Assembly (NCBI GenBank): GCA_003555185.1
Contig: PWFZ01000192.1
Span: 1 to 7,125, forward strand
Length of the DNA: 7,125 nt
Direction: 5' to 3'
From: Balneolaceae bacterium
Lineage (GTDB): Bacteria > Bacteroidota > Rhodothermia > Balneolales > Balneolaceae
Both the position numbers and the translations under genes were made by a program. A model generated the notes under the pieces. The model had not been told where the DNA came from. It was given only the letters and a program-made list of their open reading frames with translations, and ran no database searches. Of the stretch, positions 1 to 5,976 are shown piece after piece (position 1 is the stretch's first letter; each line of letters begins with the position of its first letter).

Positions 1-351
1 CAGGACGATAATGCGTGGCCAAACTCCTTCCGCAGCGTTCGATTTATGCCGGCCGTGGAGTGGATTCAGCTGAACCGTGTTCGGGCAATGCTGATTGAAC
101 AAATGGACGAAGCCATCGCAGATGTAGATGTGTATGTATCACCAAGTTTCAGAGGCGGAAATTTATTGATTACCAACCTAACCGGCCACCCAAGTGTGGT
201 TCTAAAGCATGGATTTGCAGAAGAGAATCAGCCGTCGAGCATCACATTCATGGGACATCTGTTTGATGAGGCCAGGCTGATTGCGGTGGCTGAAGCGTAT
301 CAAAAAGCGACGGATTTTCACAACATGCATCCCCCGCTATTTTCAGAATAA
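1..351 (+). CDS. Amidase (amidase signature family), C-terminal 116 residues only
   Basis: The frame is open from the first base of the window and ends in TAA at 349-351, so this is the 3' end of a gene whose start lies to the left. The fragment carries the usual C-terminal end of amidase-signature hydrolases (GatA and related amidases): a stretch with FRSVRFMPAVEWIQLNRVR, then the segment DVYVSPSF, then LTNLTGHPSVVLKHGF and a closing helix EARLIAVAEAYQKATDFH. The TGHP(S/C)V element and the ATDFHxxHPP ending are characteristic. The catalytic Lys-Ser-Ser triad of this family lies in the N-terminal two thirds and is not visible, so substrate and activity cannot be judged. It may be a free amidase rather than the Gln-tRNA amidotransferase subunit, because no gatB or gatC is seen nearby; this is inference. 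It is followed after 18 bases by the thioesterase gene in the same reading frame, so the two may share a transcript. Confidence 0.9.
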   Translation, partial: QDDNAWPNSFRSVRFMPAVEWIQLNRVRAMLIEQMDEAIADVDVYVSPSFRGGNLLITNLTGHPSVVLKHGFAEENQPSSITFMGHLFDEARLIAVAEAYQKATDFHNMHPPLFSE

Positions 352-369
352 GAGTTAAAAAACTCAATA

Positions 370-1107
370 ATGGACTTATCAACTTATCAGGATCATTTTA
401 CCGTTCGCTCCTACGAAGTGGATATTTCCGGCAGATGTACGCTGCCTCAGGTGGCAAACTACTTTCAGGAGGCTGCCGGTAAACATGCAGATGCACTGGA
501 GTTTGATATATCCCACCTTCAGGCCAAGGGGCTTACGTGGGTGCTTTATCGGATGCACATAGAGATTGATGAGTTTCCAAAACGCTGGGATGAGGTTACG
601 GTTCAGACCTGGCCTTCCTCCGGAGATGGAATTCGTGCTTTCAGGGATTACGAGCTAAGAGCTGTAAATGGTAAACGGCTTGGGGTTGGAATCAGTCAGT
701 GGATGGTACTCGACATCACCAAAAGACGCCCCGTTCGAATGCCAAAAGAAGTGATGGAGATGGGGATAAATGTGGAAACACATCTTCTTGAGGTAGATAA
801 GAGCCCTTTTCAGAAAATGGAGAACCCTGAATTTAATGCTGTTGTGCAGGTTGGACGTCAGGATTTGGATATGAATAACCACGCAAATAACGTGAAGTAT
901 ATTGAGTGGATGATCAGCTATCTCCCTGTTGAAACTACAGCTTCTAAAAAGTGCCGATCTATAAATTTACAATATCATGCGGAATGCTCTCTGAATGATG
1001 TACTTCACGTAAAGACTCAGCAGTTAAATGAGCACCGGTTTTTGCACAACATTATAAAAAATGATAGCGGTGATCTACTCGCGGAAGGAGTATCACAGTG
1101 GGTTTAA
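370..1107 (+). CDS. Acyl-ACP thioesterase (FatA/FatB-like, double hotdog)
   Basis: This 245-residue protein should hydrolyse acyl-acyl carrier protein in the cytoplasm, releasing a free fatty acid and ending a round of fatty acid synthesis. The length is that of bacterial members of the family; plant FatA/FatB are longer through transit peptides. The N-terminal hotdog (about 5-135) contains YFQEAAGKHAD and WMVLDITKRRPVRMP; the C-terminal hotdog (about 155-245) carries the active site. The motif DLDMNNHANNVKYIEW (165-180) gives the Asp-x-Asn-x-His residues (D167, N169, H171), and HAEC (203-206) gives the Glu-Cys pair (E205, C206) that complete the site in plant FatB. All five are present, so the enzyme looks active. 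Chain-length preference cannot be read from sequence. The start at 370 is chosen because the amidase stop is in the same frame 18 bases upstream and the next Met is residue 62. The ribosome site is weak, which is common in Bacteroidota. Confidence 0.93.
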   Translation: MDLSTYQDHFTVRSYEVDISGRCTLPQVANYFQEAAGKHADALEFDISHLQAKGLTWVLYRMHIEIDEFPKRWDEVTVQTWPSSGDGIRAFRDYELRAVNGKRLGVGISQWMVLDITKRRPVRMPKEVMEMGINVETHLLEVDKSPFQKMENPEFNAVVQVGRQDLDMNNHANNVKYIEWMISYLPVETTASKKCRSINLQYHAECSLNDVLHVKTQQLNEHRFLHNIIKNDSGDLLAEGVSQWV

Positions 1108-1122
1108 ATGAGAAAAGTAGAA

Positions 1123-1157
1123 TATCCGGTTAAGCTAAGTCTAGCCAAAACCGGATA
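1123..1157. terminator. Nested hairpin between convergent genes, probable bidirectional terminator
   Basis: The arms TATCCGGTT (1123-1131) and AACCGGATA (1149-1157) are perfectly complementary over 9 bp. Inside them GCTA (1134-1137) and TAGC (1142-1145) form a second 4-bp stem with a 4-base loop, separated by a small internal loop. It lies 15 bases after the thioesterase stop and 7 bases beyond the stop of the last - strand gene, exactly where convergent transcripts should end. The T-rich tracts are imperfect: on the + side TTTTTT comes only about ten bases later, on the - side TTCTACTTTTC follows directly. The stem is directly seen; the terminator role is inferred from position. Confidence 0.65.
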
Positions 1158-1164
1158 ATTGATC

Positions 1165-1335
1165 TTACTTTTTTGGTTTTTTCTCTCTGGGAGTTACCGT
1201 AGCTCCGTCATCATGTCTGGTATAATCTTCAGGGTGGCGCTCCATCTCTTTAAACTCTTTGAATGTATAGAGCAGACCTATCAAAAAGAGAATCACCACA
1301 ATAATTCCTGAGGTGAAAATAAATGGTAAGTTCAT
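1165..1335 (-). CDS. Small single-pass membrane protein, 56 residues, function unknown
   Basis: I do not recognise this protein by name. It starts MNLPFIFTSG, has one strongly hydrophobic segment (about residues 4-23, IIVVILFLIGLLY at its core), then a charged tail with KEFKEMERHPEDYTRHDD and a lysine-rich end (KKPKK). By the positive-inside rule the tail should be cytoplasmic. Support for it being a real gene: a clear ribosome site GGAG 6 bases before the ATG, an ATGA overlap with the stop of the preceding 58-codon gene, a stop placed just before the terminator hairpin, and a sensible hydrophobic/charged layout. The charged tail is rich in E, K, R and D as in small assembly or scaffold proteins, but no role can be assigned. 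No cofactor motif, Cys pair or catalytic residue is visible. Confidence 0.75.
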   Translation of the reverse strand: MNLPFIFTSGIIVVILFLIGLLYTFKEFKEMERHPEDYTRHDDGATVTPREKKPKK

Positions 1336-1508
1336 GGCCTACTCCGGTATTTTAAAATTTTGAAATAGGCTCCAAAACCTAAAATTGACGGTACCCAGAT
1401 GCCAATGAATAGCCCTGCATCATGTGACCCGGTGAACCAAACGAAAATGGAAAGGATCATAGAGATTAGTGCAGCTCCAAGGATAAAATAATCAGATGGT
1501 TTTAACAT
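1332..1508 (-). CDS. Small two-helix membrane protein, 58 residues, function unknown
   Basis: The protein begins MLKPSDYFILGAALIS and has two predicted membrane segments (about 7-26 and 32-50) joined by a short turn with GSHDAG. The second segment contains GLFIGIWVPSILGFGAYFK, followed by a basic end KILKYRSRP, so both termini are probably cytoplasmic. I recall similar short proteins with a WFTGS...GLF(I/V)GIWVPSILG pattern as uncharacterised proteins in Bacteroidota, but this is memory and not a search result. Its stop overlaps the start of the 56-residue gene as ATGA, so the two are probably translated together. It begins 58 bases after the aldo/keto reductase stop and may be read on the same transcript. 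No strong ribosome site precedes the ATG. Two-helix hairpins of this size are often subunits or stabilisers of larger membrane complexes; no partner is visible here. Confidence 0.75.
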   Translation of the reverse strand: MLKPSDYFILGAALISMILSIFVWFTGSHDAGLFIGIWVPSILGFGAYFKILKYRSRP

Positions 1509-1566
1509 TAGCGTAGTTTTGTTTTTTGTTATTTACTTTTAATAATACTCTCTTTTCTATATTCGT

Positions 1567-2388
1567 TCACTTTTCCCAATCGGGCGCAAATGATGGATTC
1601 ACAATTCTCATTGTTTTGTCCAAAGCGTCTATGGCCTCAAACTCATCATCTTCAAGTTCGAAATCATAAATATCTATGTTTTCCTGAAGGTGTTTCCGGG
1701 AGGTTGTTTTGGGAATTGCCACTACATTTTCCTGTTCAATTAACCATCGAAGTGATATTTGTGCTGCTGTTTTACCATACTTTTCTCCGATAGAGATGAG
1801 CTTTTCATTCTCCATTACTTTACCCTGTGCAAGCGGACTATAAGCCATTACCAGAAATTCGTTTTCATAGGAATAATCAAGCATATCGAATTGCTCCAAA
1901 AATGGGTGATATTCAACCTGATTACAAAATATCGGAATTCTAAGATCCTCGATAATTGTTTTAACCATACTTAGCGGAAAATTACTAACGCCAATATTCA
2001 TTGCCTTACCCTGATCCCGTAGCACAAGCATCGCCTCAAGGGTTTTTTGGAGGGAATACTTCTCATTTGGCCAATGAATCAGCAGCAAATCCACATAGGG
2101 TGTTTGCAGATTTTCCAGGCTCTCCTCTACCGTTTGCAAAACATCATCGTGCTCGAGATTTGTGTGCCATATCTTTTGTGTCAGAAATATTTCCTCCCTG
2201 TCCACATTCGATAATCGGATAGCATTCCCGATTTCTGTCTCATTTTTATAGCTCTGTGCTGTATCGATATGACGATACCCCATGCCCAAAGCATCTGTGA
2301 TTAGATTTTTACACTCTTTACCGAATAGTTTATGTGTACCAAGTCCTATTTCAGGGACGTCGATCCCGTTGATTGTCTTAAACTGCAT
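1567..2388 (-). CDS. Aldo/keto reductase, 2,5-diketo-D-gluconate reductase-like
   Basis: This 273-residue cytoplasmic enzyme belongs to the aldo/keto reductase superfamily, which reduces aldehydes and ketones to alcohols with NAD(P)H on a TIM barrel. The catalytic tetrad is complete: D42 and Y47 in HIDTAQSYKNE, K72 in TQKIW, and H105 in LLIHWP. Further family marks are GVSNF (133-137), NQVEYHP (156-162), YSPLAQG (183-189) and the cofactor-binding segment IPKTTSRKHLQEN (225-237), whose Lys and Arg suggest NADPH. The length matches DkgA/DkgB-type bacterial members. The true substrate cannot be told; methylglyoxal and other small carbonyls are typical for the group. The start is fixed by AAAAGG 4 bases upstream and by an in-frame TAA 18 bases upstream. 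It lies 82 bases after the T9SS protein gene on the same strand and ahead of two tiny membrane-protein genes. Confidence 0.93.
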   Translation of the reverse strand: MQFKTINGIDVPEIGLGTHKLFGKECKNLITDALGMGYRHIDTAQSYKNETEIGNAIRLSNVDREEIFLTQKIWHTNLEHDDVLQTVEESLENLQTPYVDLLLIHWPNEKYSLQKTLEAMLVLRDQGKAMNIGVSNFPLSMVKTIIEDLRIPIFCNQVEYHPFLEQFDMLDYSYENEFLVMAYSPLAQGKVMENEKLISIGEKYGKTAAQISLRWLIEQENVVAIPKTTSRKHLQENIDIYDFELEDDEFEAIDALDKTMRIVNPSFAPDWEK

Positions 2389-2403
2389 GAAACCTTTTCG
2401 TAG

Positions 2404-2440
2404 TTATTTTATTGATTATAGTGAATGAAAAGTAAAATAA
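2404..2440. repeat. AT-rich inverted repeat between reductase and T9SS protein genes
   Basis: TTATTTTA (2404-2411) and TAAAATAA (2433-2440) are perfect 8-base complements separated by 21 bases. With no G-C pairs the stem would be weak. It lies in the 82-base gap upstream of the reductase start and after the T9SS gene stop. On the - strand the loop holds TATAAT (complement of 2415-2420), about 27 bases before the reductase ATG, without a good -35 partner. It could be a weak terminator, an operator around a promoter, or chance in AT-rich DNA. Confidence 0.25.
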
Positions 2441-2470
2441 TAGAGTCGTGTACATCTGCAAATTCATATG

Positions 2471-4945
2471 CTATTTGATTAGCGTAACTTTTCTGGTTAG
2501 CACATTTTGCGGTGTCTCCAACTGTACAATATAAATCCCGCTTGGCATTTCTGATGCATTCCAAACTACGGAATGTTCGCCACTTGTAATGCTTTCTTCT
2601 CTTAACATAGCTACTTGCTGTCCAACAACATTATACACAGCCAAACGAACGAAGCTGGTTTCAGGAAGATAGAAAGAAATTGTGGTAGCTGGGTTAAAAG
2701 GATTGGGATAATTTTGTTTTAAATTTACTGATTGTGGTTCTTCCGTTTCAATCGTTGATTCTTCTACCATTTTATAAGGTGAAACCCGAATAACCAAATT
2801 TTTACTGTTATTTCTTTCTACTGCCTTTAAAAAATTTCCATCTTCATTCATTCCATCTTTTACAATAGTATTGGAACTACGGAATGTATAATGATTTTCT
2901 TCACGCATATTTATAACCTGATCTGAATCAGAATCAATCAATTCAACAATCCATTCATCAGGAATATTTTGCATAGCATTCCATGCAATCCTGTAGTTGT
3001 GATTTTCTTTTGACATCTGCAGGCCCAGTCCTACCTGTATGGGTTCCTCAAAACGCATCGGAAATTCCAGGTAACTGCTGGTTTCAAATCCGGAAGTGCC
3101 ACGGTTCAAAAATATGAATGACCGGTCATTCATTTCCCTATCATGTAGCTTCAGCTTAGGCAGATCATTGTTAAGGTTACCGTTTACATTTCGTTGATCC
3201 CTAAACCCAATTACAGCGCCTCTGTCCACATTACTAAAGGTATTACGTGCTCTCTCTTCAAGCAGGGTAAAGGATAGATAGCTTTCCAGGAATGATGCCG
3301 TTGCTTCTGACTCACTTTCCACTATCTCAAACTCCCTGTCACTGTTCTTCGGCAATATTAATCCGGACCAGGGTGTAATGACATCATCTTCCTTAAACAG
3401 CACGGAAAATTTTTGTAGTTCAGCGTCCCAGGCTAATACAGCCGGATACGCCTGAGAATTATCATCGGCAACAATATGATTTATGCCGATAGGTTTGGAG
3501 TAAGGATTACCGGTGAATGTCATAGGTAGAACTGACTCATCATCAGTTAATTGAGGACCGGACAGTGATGTATTTTCTCCTTCAGAATATATGGTGACAG
3601 GCTGTTGATCATTTAAATTTATAAAAAACGGAACCATAGATTGCATATCAGACTCTGAAAAAGTGATCAACTCCATATCAGTATTCAAACCATACATTGC
3701 TGAACGAAGGCTGCGGTCAGGATCCAGCAATTTTCCAATAGGATTAATAAAGTGCCAGCCGGTTTTTGAAATCGTTTGTTGATATAGCTTCCGGTTACGG
3801 TCTACACGTCCGGGCGACCCAAATACGGAGGCTCCAATCTCCGTAACAGACTCCTCAAAACTATTCATGCCGGAATAACCGCTGCGTCCATTTGATAAAT
3901 GGTCCATTTCGAGAGAAACACCCGGTGTCGTTGATTCGTACATGGCACCTGCCACGATAGCATCATCGAATGAGAGCGTTAATCGTCCACGGTTATTTGG
4001 CAAAAGTGATTCACTATATTGATAATTAAACTCTATCGGCAAATCACTGAAGTTCTGTTTATTTCCCAGCAAGAATGTTTCATAGGGATTAATCACAGCA
4101 TTTTTCTGTATCACAATTTCCCGATCGCCATTCGTAATGATCAACCCTTTTAAAGAGATTTTCTCAGCAGTCGTATTAAAAAGTTCAAGATATTCAATGG
4201 CCCGGTCTTCCTGTCTGTATCTCGGTAGAATTTCCGAAATAATCAGCGATCCCGGCTTGATATTCTTTTGTGATGCCACTTCTGAATTAAACTCAATTTT
4301 TTGCAAGGCAATGGGAATAAACTCGTCCCCGCCTCCGCTTGTAGTAGTCCATCGGAATTTGATGACATCTTCATTTCGAATAAAAAGTTCATCAAGAGTA
4401 AGGTGGATAGAAAAAGAGTTCCATCCGTCTTCCGAGCTTTGTAAATAATCGGTAGAAAATGGGCCACTCTGCGGCTCTTTCCAGCTTCCATTGTTTACCT
4501 TGTAAGATAGCCGGAATAACTGTTCTTCAACCATTTCTTCCGGGATATACAAAAAATCGAAAGCTACGGAAAGGGCACTCAGACTTTTTTCCGTGTCGTT
4601 TCTCAATGTCAGAGAAATAAGCTCTGATGTGTCGTGATTATGATAGTAGCTGCCAACAGACACATCATTTTTGTCTCCAACGAAATAGAGTCCGCTCTGA
4701 AGATCATGCTGTGCTGAAAAGCGGGTAACACGTTCTGTACCGATGATGCTCATTAAATTTGAATCACTGATTCCTATTTGCTTAAAATTTTCGGTACTTC
4801 GGGTTTCACCATTCACAAACTGCACTTCAAATGCGTCGGTATTTGTTAGTGACACTTGTCCATAGGAATCTTGCACAACTGAAAAGCAGAAGAGTGTTGA
4901 AAAAAGAATCGTAAGTAGATGTTTTAACAGTAGCTTTTCGGCCAT
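2471..4945 (-). CDS. T9SS-exported protein with lamin-tail domain and type A sorting domain
   Basis: This 824-residue protein should cross the inner membrane by Sec and the outer membrane by the type IX system. The N-terminus (MAEKLLLKHLLTILFS..) is a signal peptide with two Lys, a hydrophobic core to about residue 24, and probable cleavage before Gln30 (SYGQ), as many Bacteroidota exported proteins begin with Gln. Residues 35-220 look like a beta-sandwich ending FIPIALQKIEFN. A lamin-tail domain follows (about 231-380: GSLIISEILPRY, EYLELFNTTAEKISLKG, INPYETFLLG). Residues 395-545 hold a GWHFINPIG block and an AWDAELQKFS...PWSGLILP block often seen in such proteins; residues 635-690 (YRIAWNAMQNIPDEWIVEL) form the usual beta-domain before the tag. 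Residues 737-824 are the sorting domain, with QNYPNPFNPATTI, YNVVGQQV and a final RKVTLIK. An in-frame TGA 12 bases upstream fixes the start. No catalytic domain is visible; a surface structural or adhesive role is a guess. Confidence 0.93.
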   Translation of the reverse strand: MAEKLLLKHLLTILFSTLFCFSVVQDSYGQVSLTNTDAFEVQFVNGETRSTENFKQIGISDSNLMSIIGTERVTRFSAQHDLQSGLYFVGDKNDVSVGSYYHNHDTSELISLTLRNDTEKSLSALSVAFDFLYIPEEMVEEQLFRLSYKVNNGSWKEPQSGPFSTDYLQSSEDGWNSFSIHLTLDELFIRNEDVIKFRWTTTSGGGDEFIPIALQKIEFNSEVASQKNIKPGSLIISEILPRYRQEDRAIEYLELFNTTAEKISLKGLIITNGDREIVIQKNAVINPYETFLLGNKQNFSDLPIEFNYQYSESLLPNNRGRLTLSFDDAIVAGAMYESTTPGVSLEMDHLSNGRSGYSGMNSFEESVTEIGASVFGSPGRVDRNRKLYQQTISKTGWHFINPIGKLLDPDRSLRSAMYGLNTDMELITFSESDMQSMVPFFINLNDQQPVTIYSEGENTSLSGPQLTDDESVLPMTFTGNPYSKPIGINHIVADDNSQAYPAVLAWDAELQKFSVLFKEDDVITPWSGLILPKNSDREFEIVESESEATASFLESYLSFTLLEERARNTFSNVDRGAVIGFRDQRNVNGNLNNDLPKLKLHDREMNDRSFIFLNRGTSGFETSSYLEFPMRFEEPIQVGLGLQMSKENHNYRIAWNAMQNIPDEWIVELIDSDSDQVINMREENHYTFRSSNTIVKDGMNEDGNFLKAVERNNSKNLVIRVSPYKMVEESTIETEEPQSVNLKQNYPNPFNPATTISFYLPETSFVRLAVYNVVGQQVAMLREESITSGEHSVVWNASEMPSGIYIVQLETPQNVLTRKVTLIK

Positions 4946-4955
4946 AGGCGCATTT

Positions 4956-4963
4956 CAAATTTA
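4956..4963 (-). promoter_or_regulatory. Candidate Bacteroidota -7 element upstream of the T9SS protein gene
   Basis: The - strand reads TAAATTTG here, which fits the TAnnTTTG consensus of Bacteroidota housekeeping promoters. No TTG is found at the expected -33 distance, and the element lies only 10 bases from the ATG, so the transcript would be nearly leaderless. Weak evidence; the 72-base gap (4946-5017) holds nothing else apart from a short GTAA triplication near 4971-4983. Confidence 0.2.
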
Positions 4964-5017
4964 CTCTACTGTAAGTAAGTAAATTCTCACGAAATATGCC
5001 TTACAAAGTTTAAAATA

Positions 5018-5920
5018 TTAATTTGTTAACAGACTAATATTATTAAGCTTTTCGATATGATCCCGGCTAAGTTGCTTTAAATCCGTCAGATAAGAATTAT
5101 CAAGGGAAATCACCCGGGAAAAACTCTCTATAGCTTCATCAATATTTCCCTTTTTTTGGTAGATTTGGCCTTTTTTATAGTGAAATATTACATTATCAGG
5201 GAATTTCTCGGTCAGTTGATCTGCATATATAATAGCTTCATTATACCGCTCCTCTTTGTCATAAAGATACATGAGCATCATCTTTGCATCGTTACTTACT
5301 GCGCTTTCACTTTTTGCTGCTTTTTTGATCTCTTCGAACCCCATTTCTATATCTCCCCTCACTCCAACCATGTTGGTTAGCCACCGCACCTCACGCGGTA
5401 CGCTTCCAACCATATAATAAAACATACCTCTGCCGATCTGTGCATCAGGTCGTGTCGAATCCAGGGATAATAATCTTCGTGTGTATTTAAATCCTGTGAC
5501 CCCGCTTTGCATGGCCGTCCGGTACTCTTTTTCTCCGGCTGCAACCAGACTTCTGTAGCCGTGAAGACCGCTCAACATCAGTACCAGGGTTGTATCACCG
5601 GGATTCTCCTGAAGTTTTTTTTCACTGAAGTTGACTGCACTTTCTGAAATATTAAGAAAGTCATTTGCGAGCTCTTCTTTTTGATGGACAAAGAAATACT
5701 CCCAAAATGGAATCATGGATTCAAAAAAATAGGCCCGGGGATCTTCGGGAGATTTTTCTTTCATCCTGTCAAACAGGTCGGTGGCATCATCCCATCGTGT
5801 TTCATAAAATGCCGTTACCCCCTCTTCGAGCAGGTCTTCATAGGAAGGAGTGCTTCTATCAGAAAAAGTAGAGTCGGTTGAAAGAGTAATAGTGAGCAGA
5901 AAAGATATAATGAAGGTCAT
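5018..5920 (-). CDS. TPR-repeat protein with putative signal peptide
   Basis: A 300-residue protein with a hydrophobic N-terminus (MTFIISFLLTITLS) followed by a polar Ser/Thr/Asp segment, so it is probably exported to the periplasm or anchored there. TPR-type helix pairs are visible at about 27-60 (EEGVTAFYETRWDDATDLFDRM, ending at SPEDP), 211-242 (YNEAIIYADQLTEKFPDN) and 245-277 (YKKGQIYQKKGNIDEAIESF); the segment between is helical but diverged. A block at 163-200 reads GRGMFYYMVGSVPREVRWL, then GVRGDIEMGFEEIKKA, which recalls the eukaryotic Iml2/TTC39 TPR family; that likeness is from memory. TPR proteins bind other proteins, so a scaffold role is likely, but the partner is unknown. An in-frame TAA directly precedes the ATG, so the frame cannot extend upstream. 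The signal peptide lacks the usual Lys/Arg at its start, which makes the start region suspicious (see leader frame). It lies 56 bases after the symporter stop. Confidence 0.8.
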   Translation of the reverse strand: MTFIISFLLTITLSTDSTFSDRSTPSYEDLLEEGVTAFYETRWDDATDLFDRMKEKSPEDPRAYFFESMIPFWEYFFVHQKEELANDFLNISESAVNFSEKKLQENPGDTTLVLMLSGLHGYRSLVAAGEKEYRTAMQSGVTGFKYTRRLLSLDSTRPDAQIGRGMFYYMVGSVPREVRWLTNMVGVRGDIEMGFEEIKKAAKSESAVSNDAKMMLMYLYDKEERYNEAIIYADQLTEKFPDNVIFHYKKGQIYQKKGNIDEAIESFSRVISLDNSYLTDLKQLSRDHIEKLNNISLLTN

Positions 5921-5946
5921 TTACACACCACAAATTTATTTCTCAT
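5917..5946 (-). other. Short leader reading frame MRNKFVVCK overlapping the TPR gene start
   Basis: Nine codons from the ATG at 5944-5946 end in a TGA that overlaps the TPR start as ATGA. GAAGG lies 9 bases upstream of this ATG, while the TPR ATG itself has only a weak GGTG before it. Either the leader is translated and couples translation to the TPR gene, or it is the real start of the TPR gene separated by a one-base shift: adding one base near 5920 would give MRNKFVVCK followed by MTFIISFLLT, a signal peptide with a proper basic start. Chance is also possible given its size. Confidence 0.35.
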
Positions 5947-5955
5947 GTAAACGAA

Positions 5956-5960
5956 CCTTC
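5956..5960 (-). promoter_or_regulatory. Shine-Dalgarno-like GAAGG before the short leader frame
   Basis: The - strand reads GAAGG, 9 bases before the ATG at 5944-5946 and 35 bases before the TPR gene ATG. The spacing suits the leader start and not the TPR start, which bears on where translation begins. Confidence 0.4.
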
Positions 5961-5976
5961 ATTAAAAAAATTCTTT

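Noticed and set aside
352..365. Small inverted repeat GAGTT/AACTC between amidase and thioesterase
   Set aside because: Only 5 bp with an all-A loop in an 18-base gap; too small to call a terminator and more likely chance.
655..882. Open frame of 75 codons on the - strand inside the thioesterase gene
   Set aside because: It lies antisense to a well-supported conserved gene, and its product is rich in His, Phe and Tyr without domain character; an antisense shadow.
1590..2222. Three + strand open frames (1590-1793, 1759-1974, 2001-2222) opposite the aldo/keto reductase
   Set aside because: The reductase on the other strand has every catalytic residue; these frames overlap each other, carry no motif and have no ribosome sites that stand out.
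4137..4491. Open frames on both strands (4137-4448 + and 4243-4491 -) within the T9SS protein gene
   Set aside because: Out-of-frame shadows of the beta-sandwich and lamin-tail coding region; low-complexity products.
5665..5881. Two overlapping + strand frames antisense to the N-terminal half of the TPR gene
   Set aside because: Both mirror the TPR coding frame and neither has a recognisable product.
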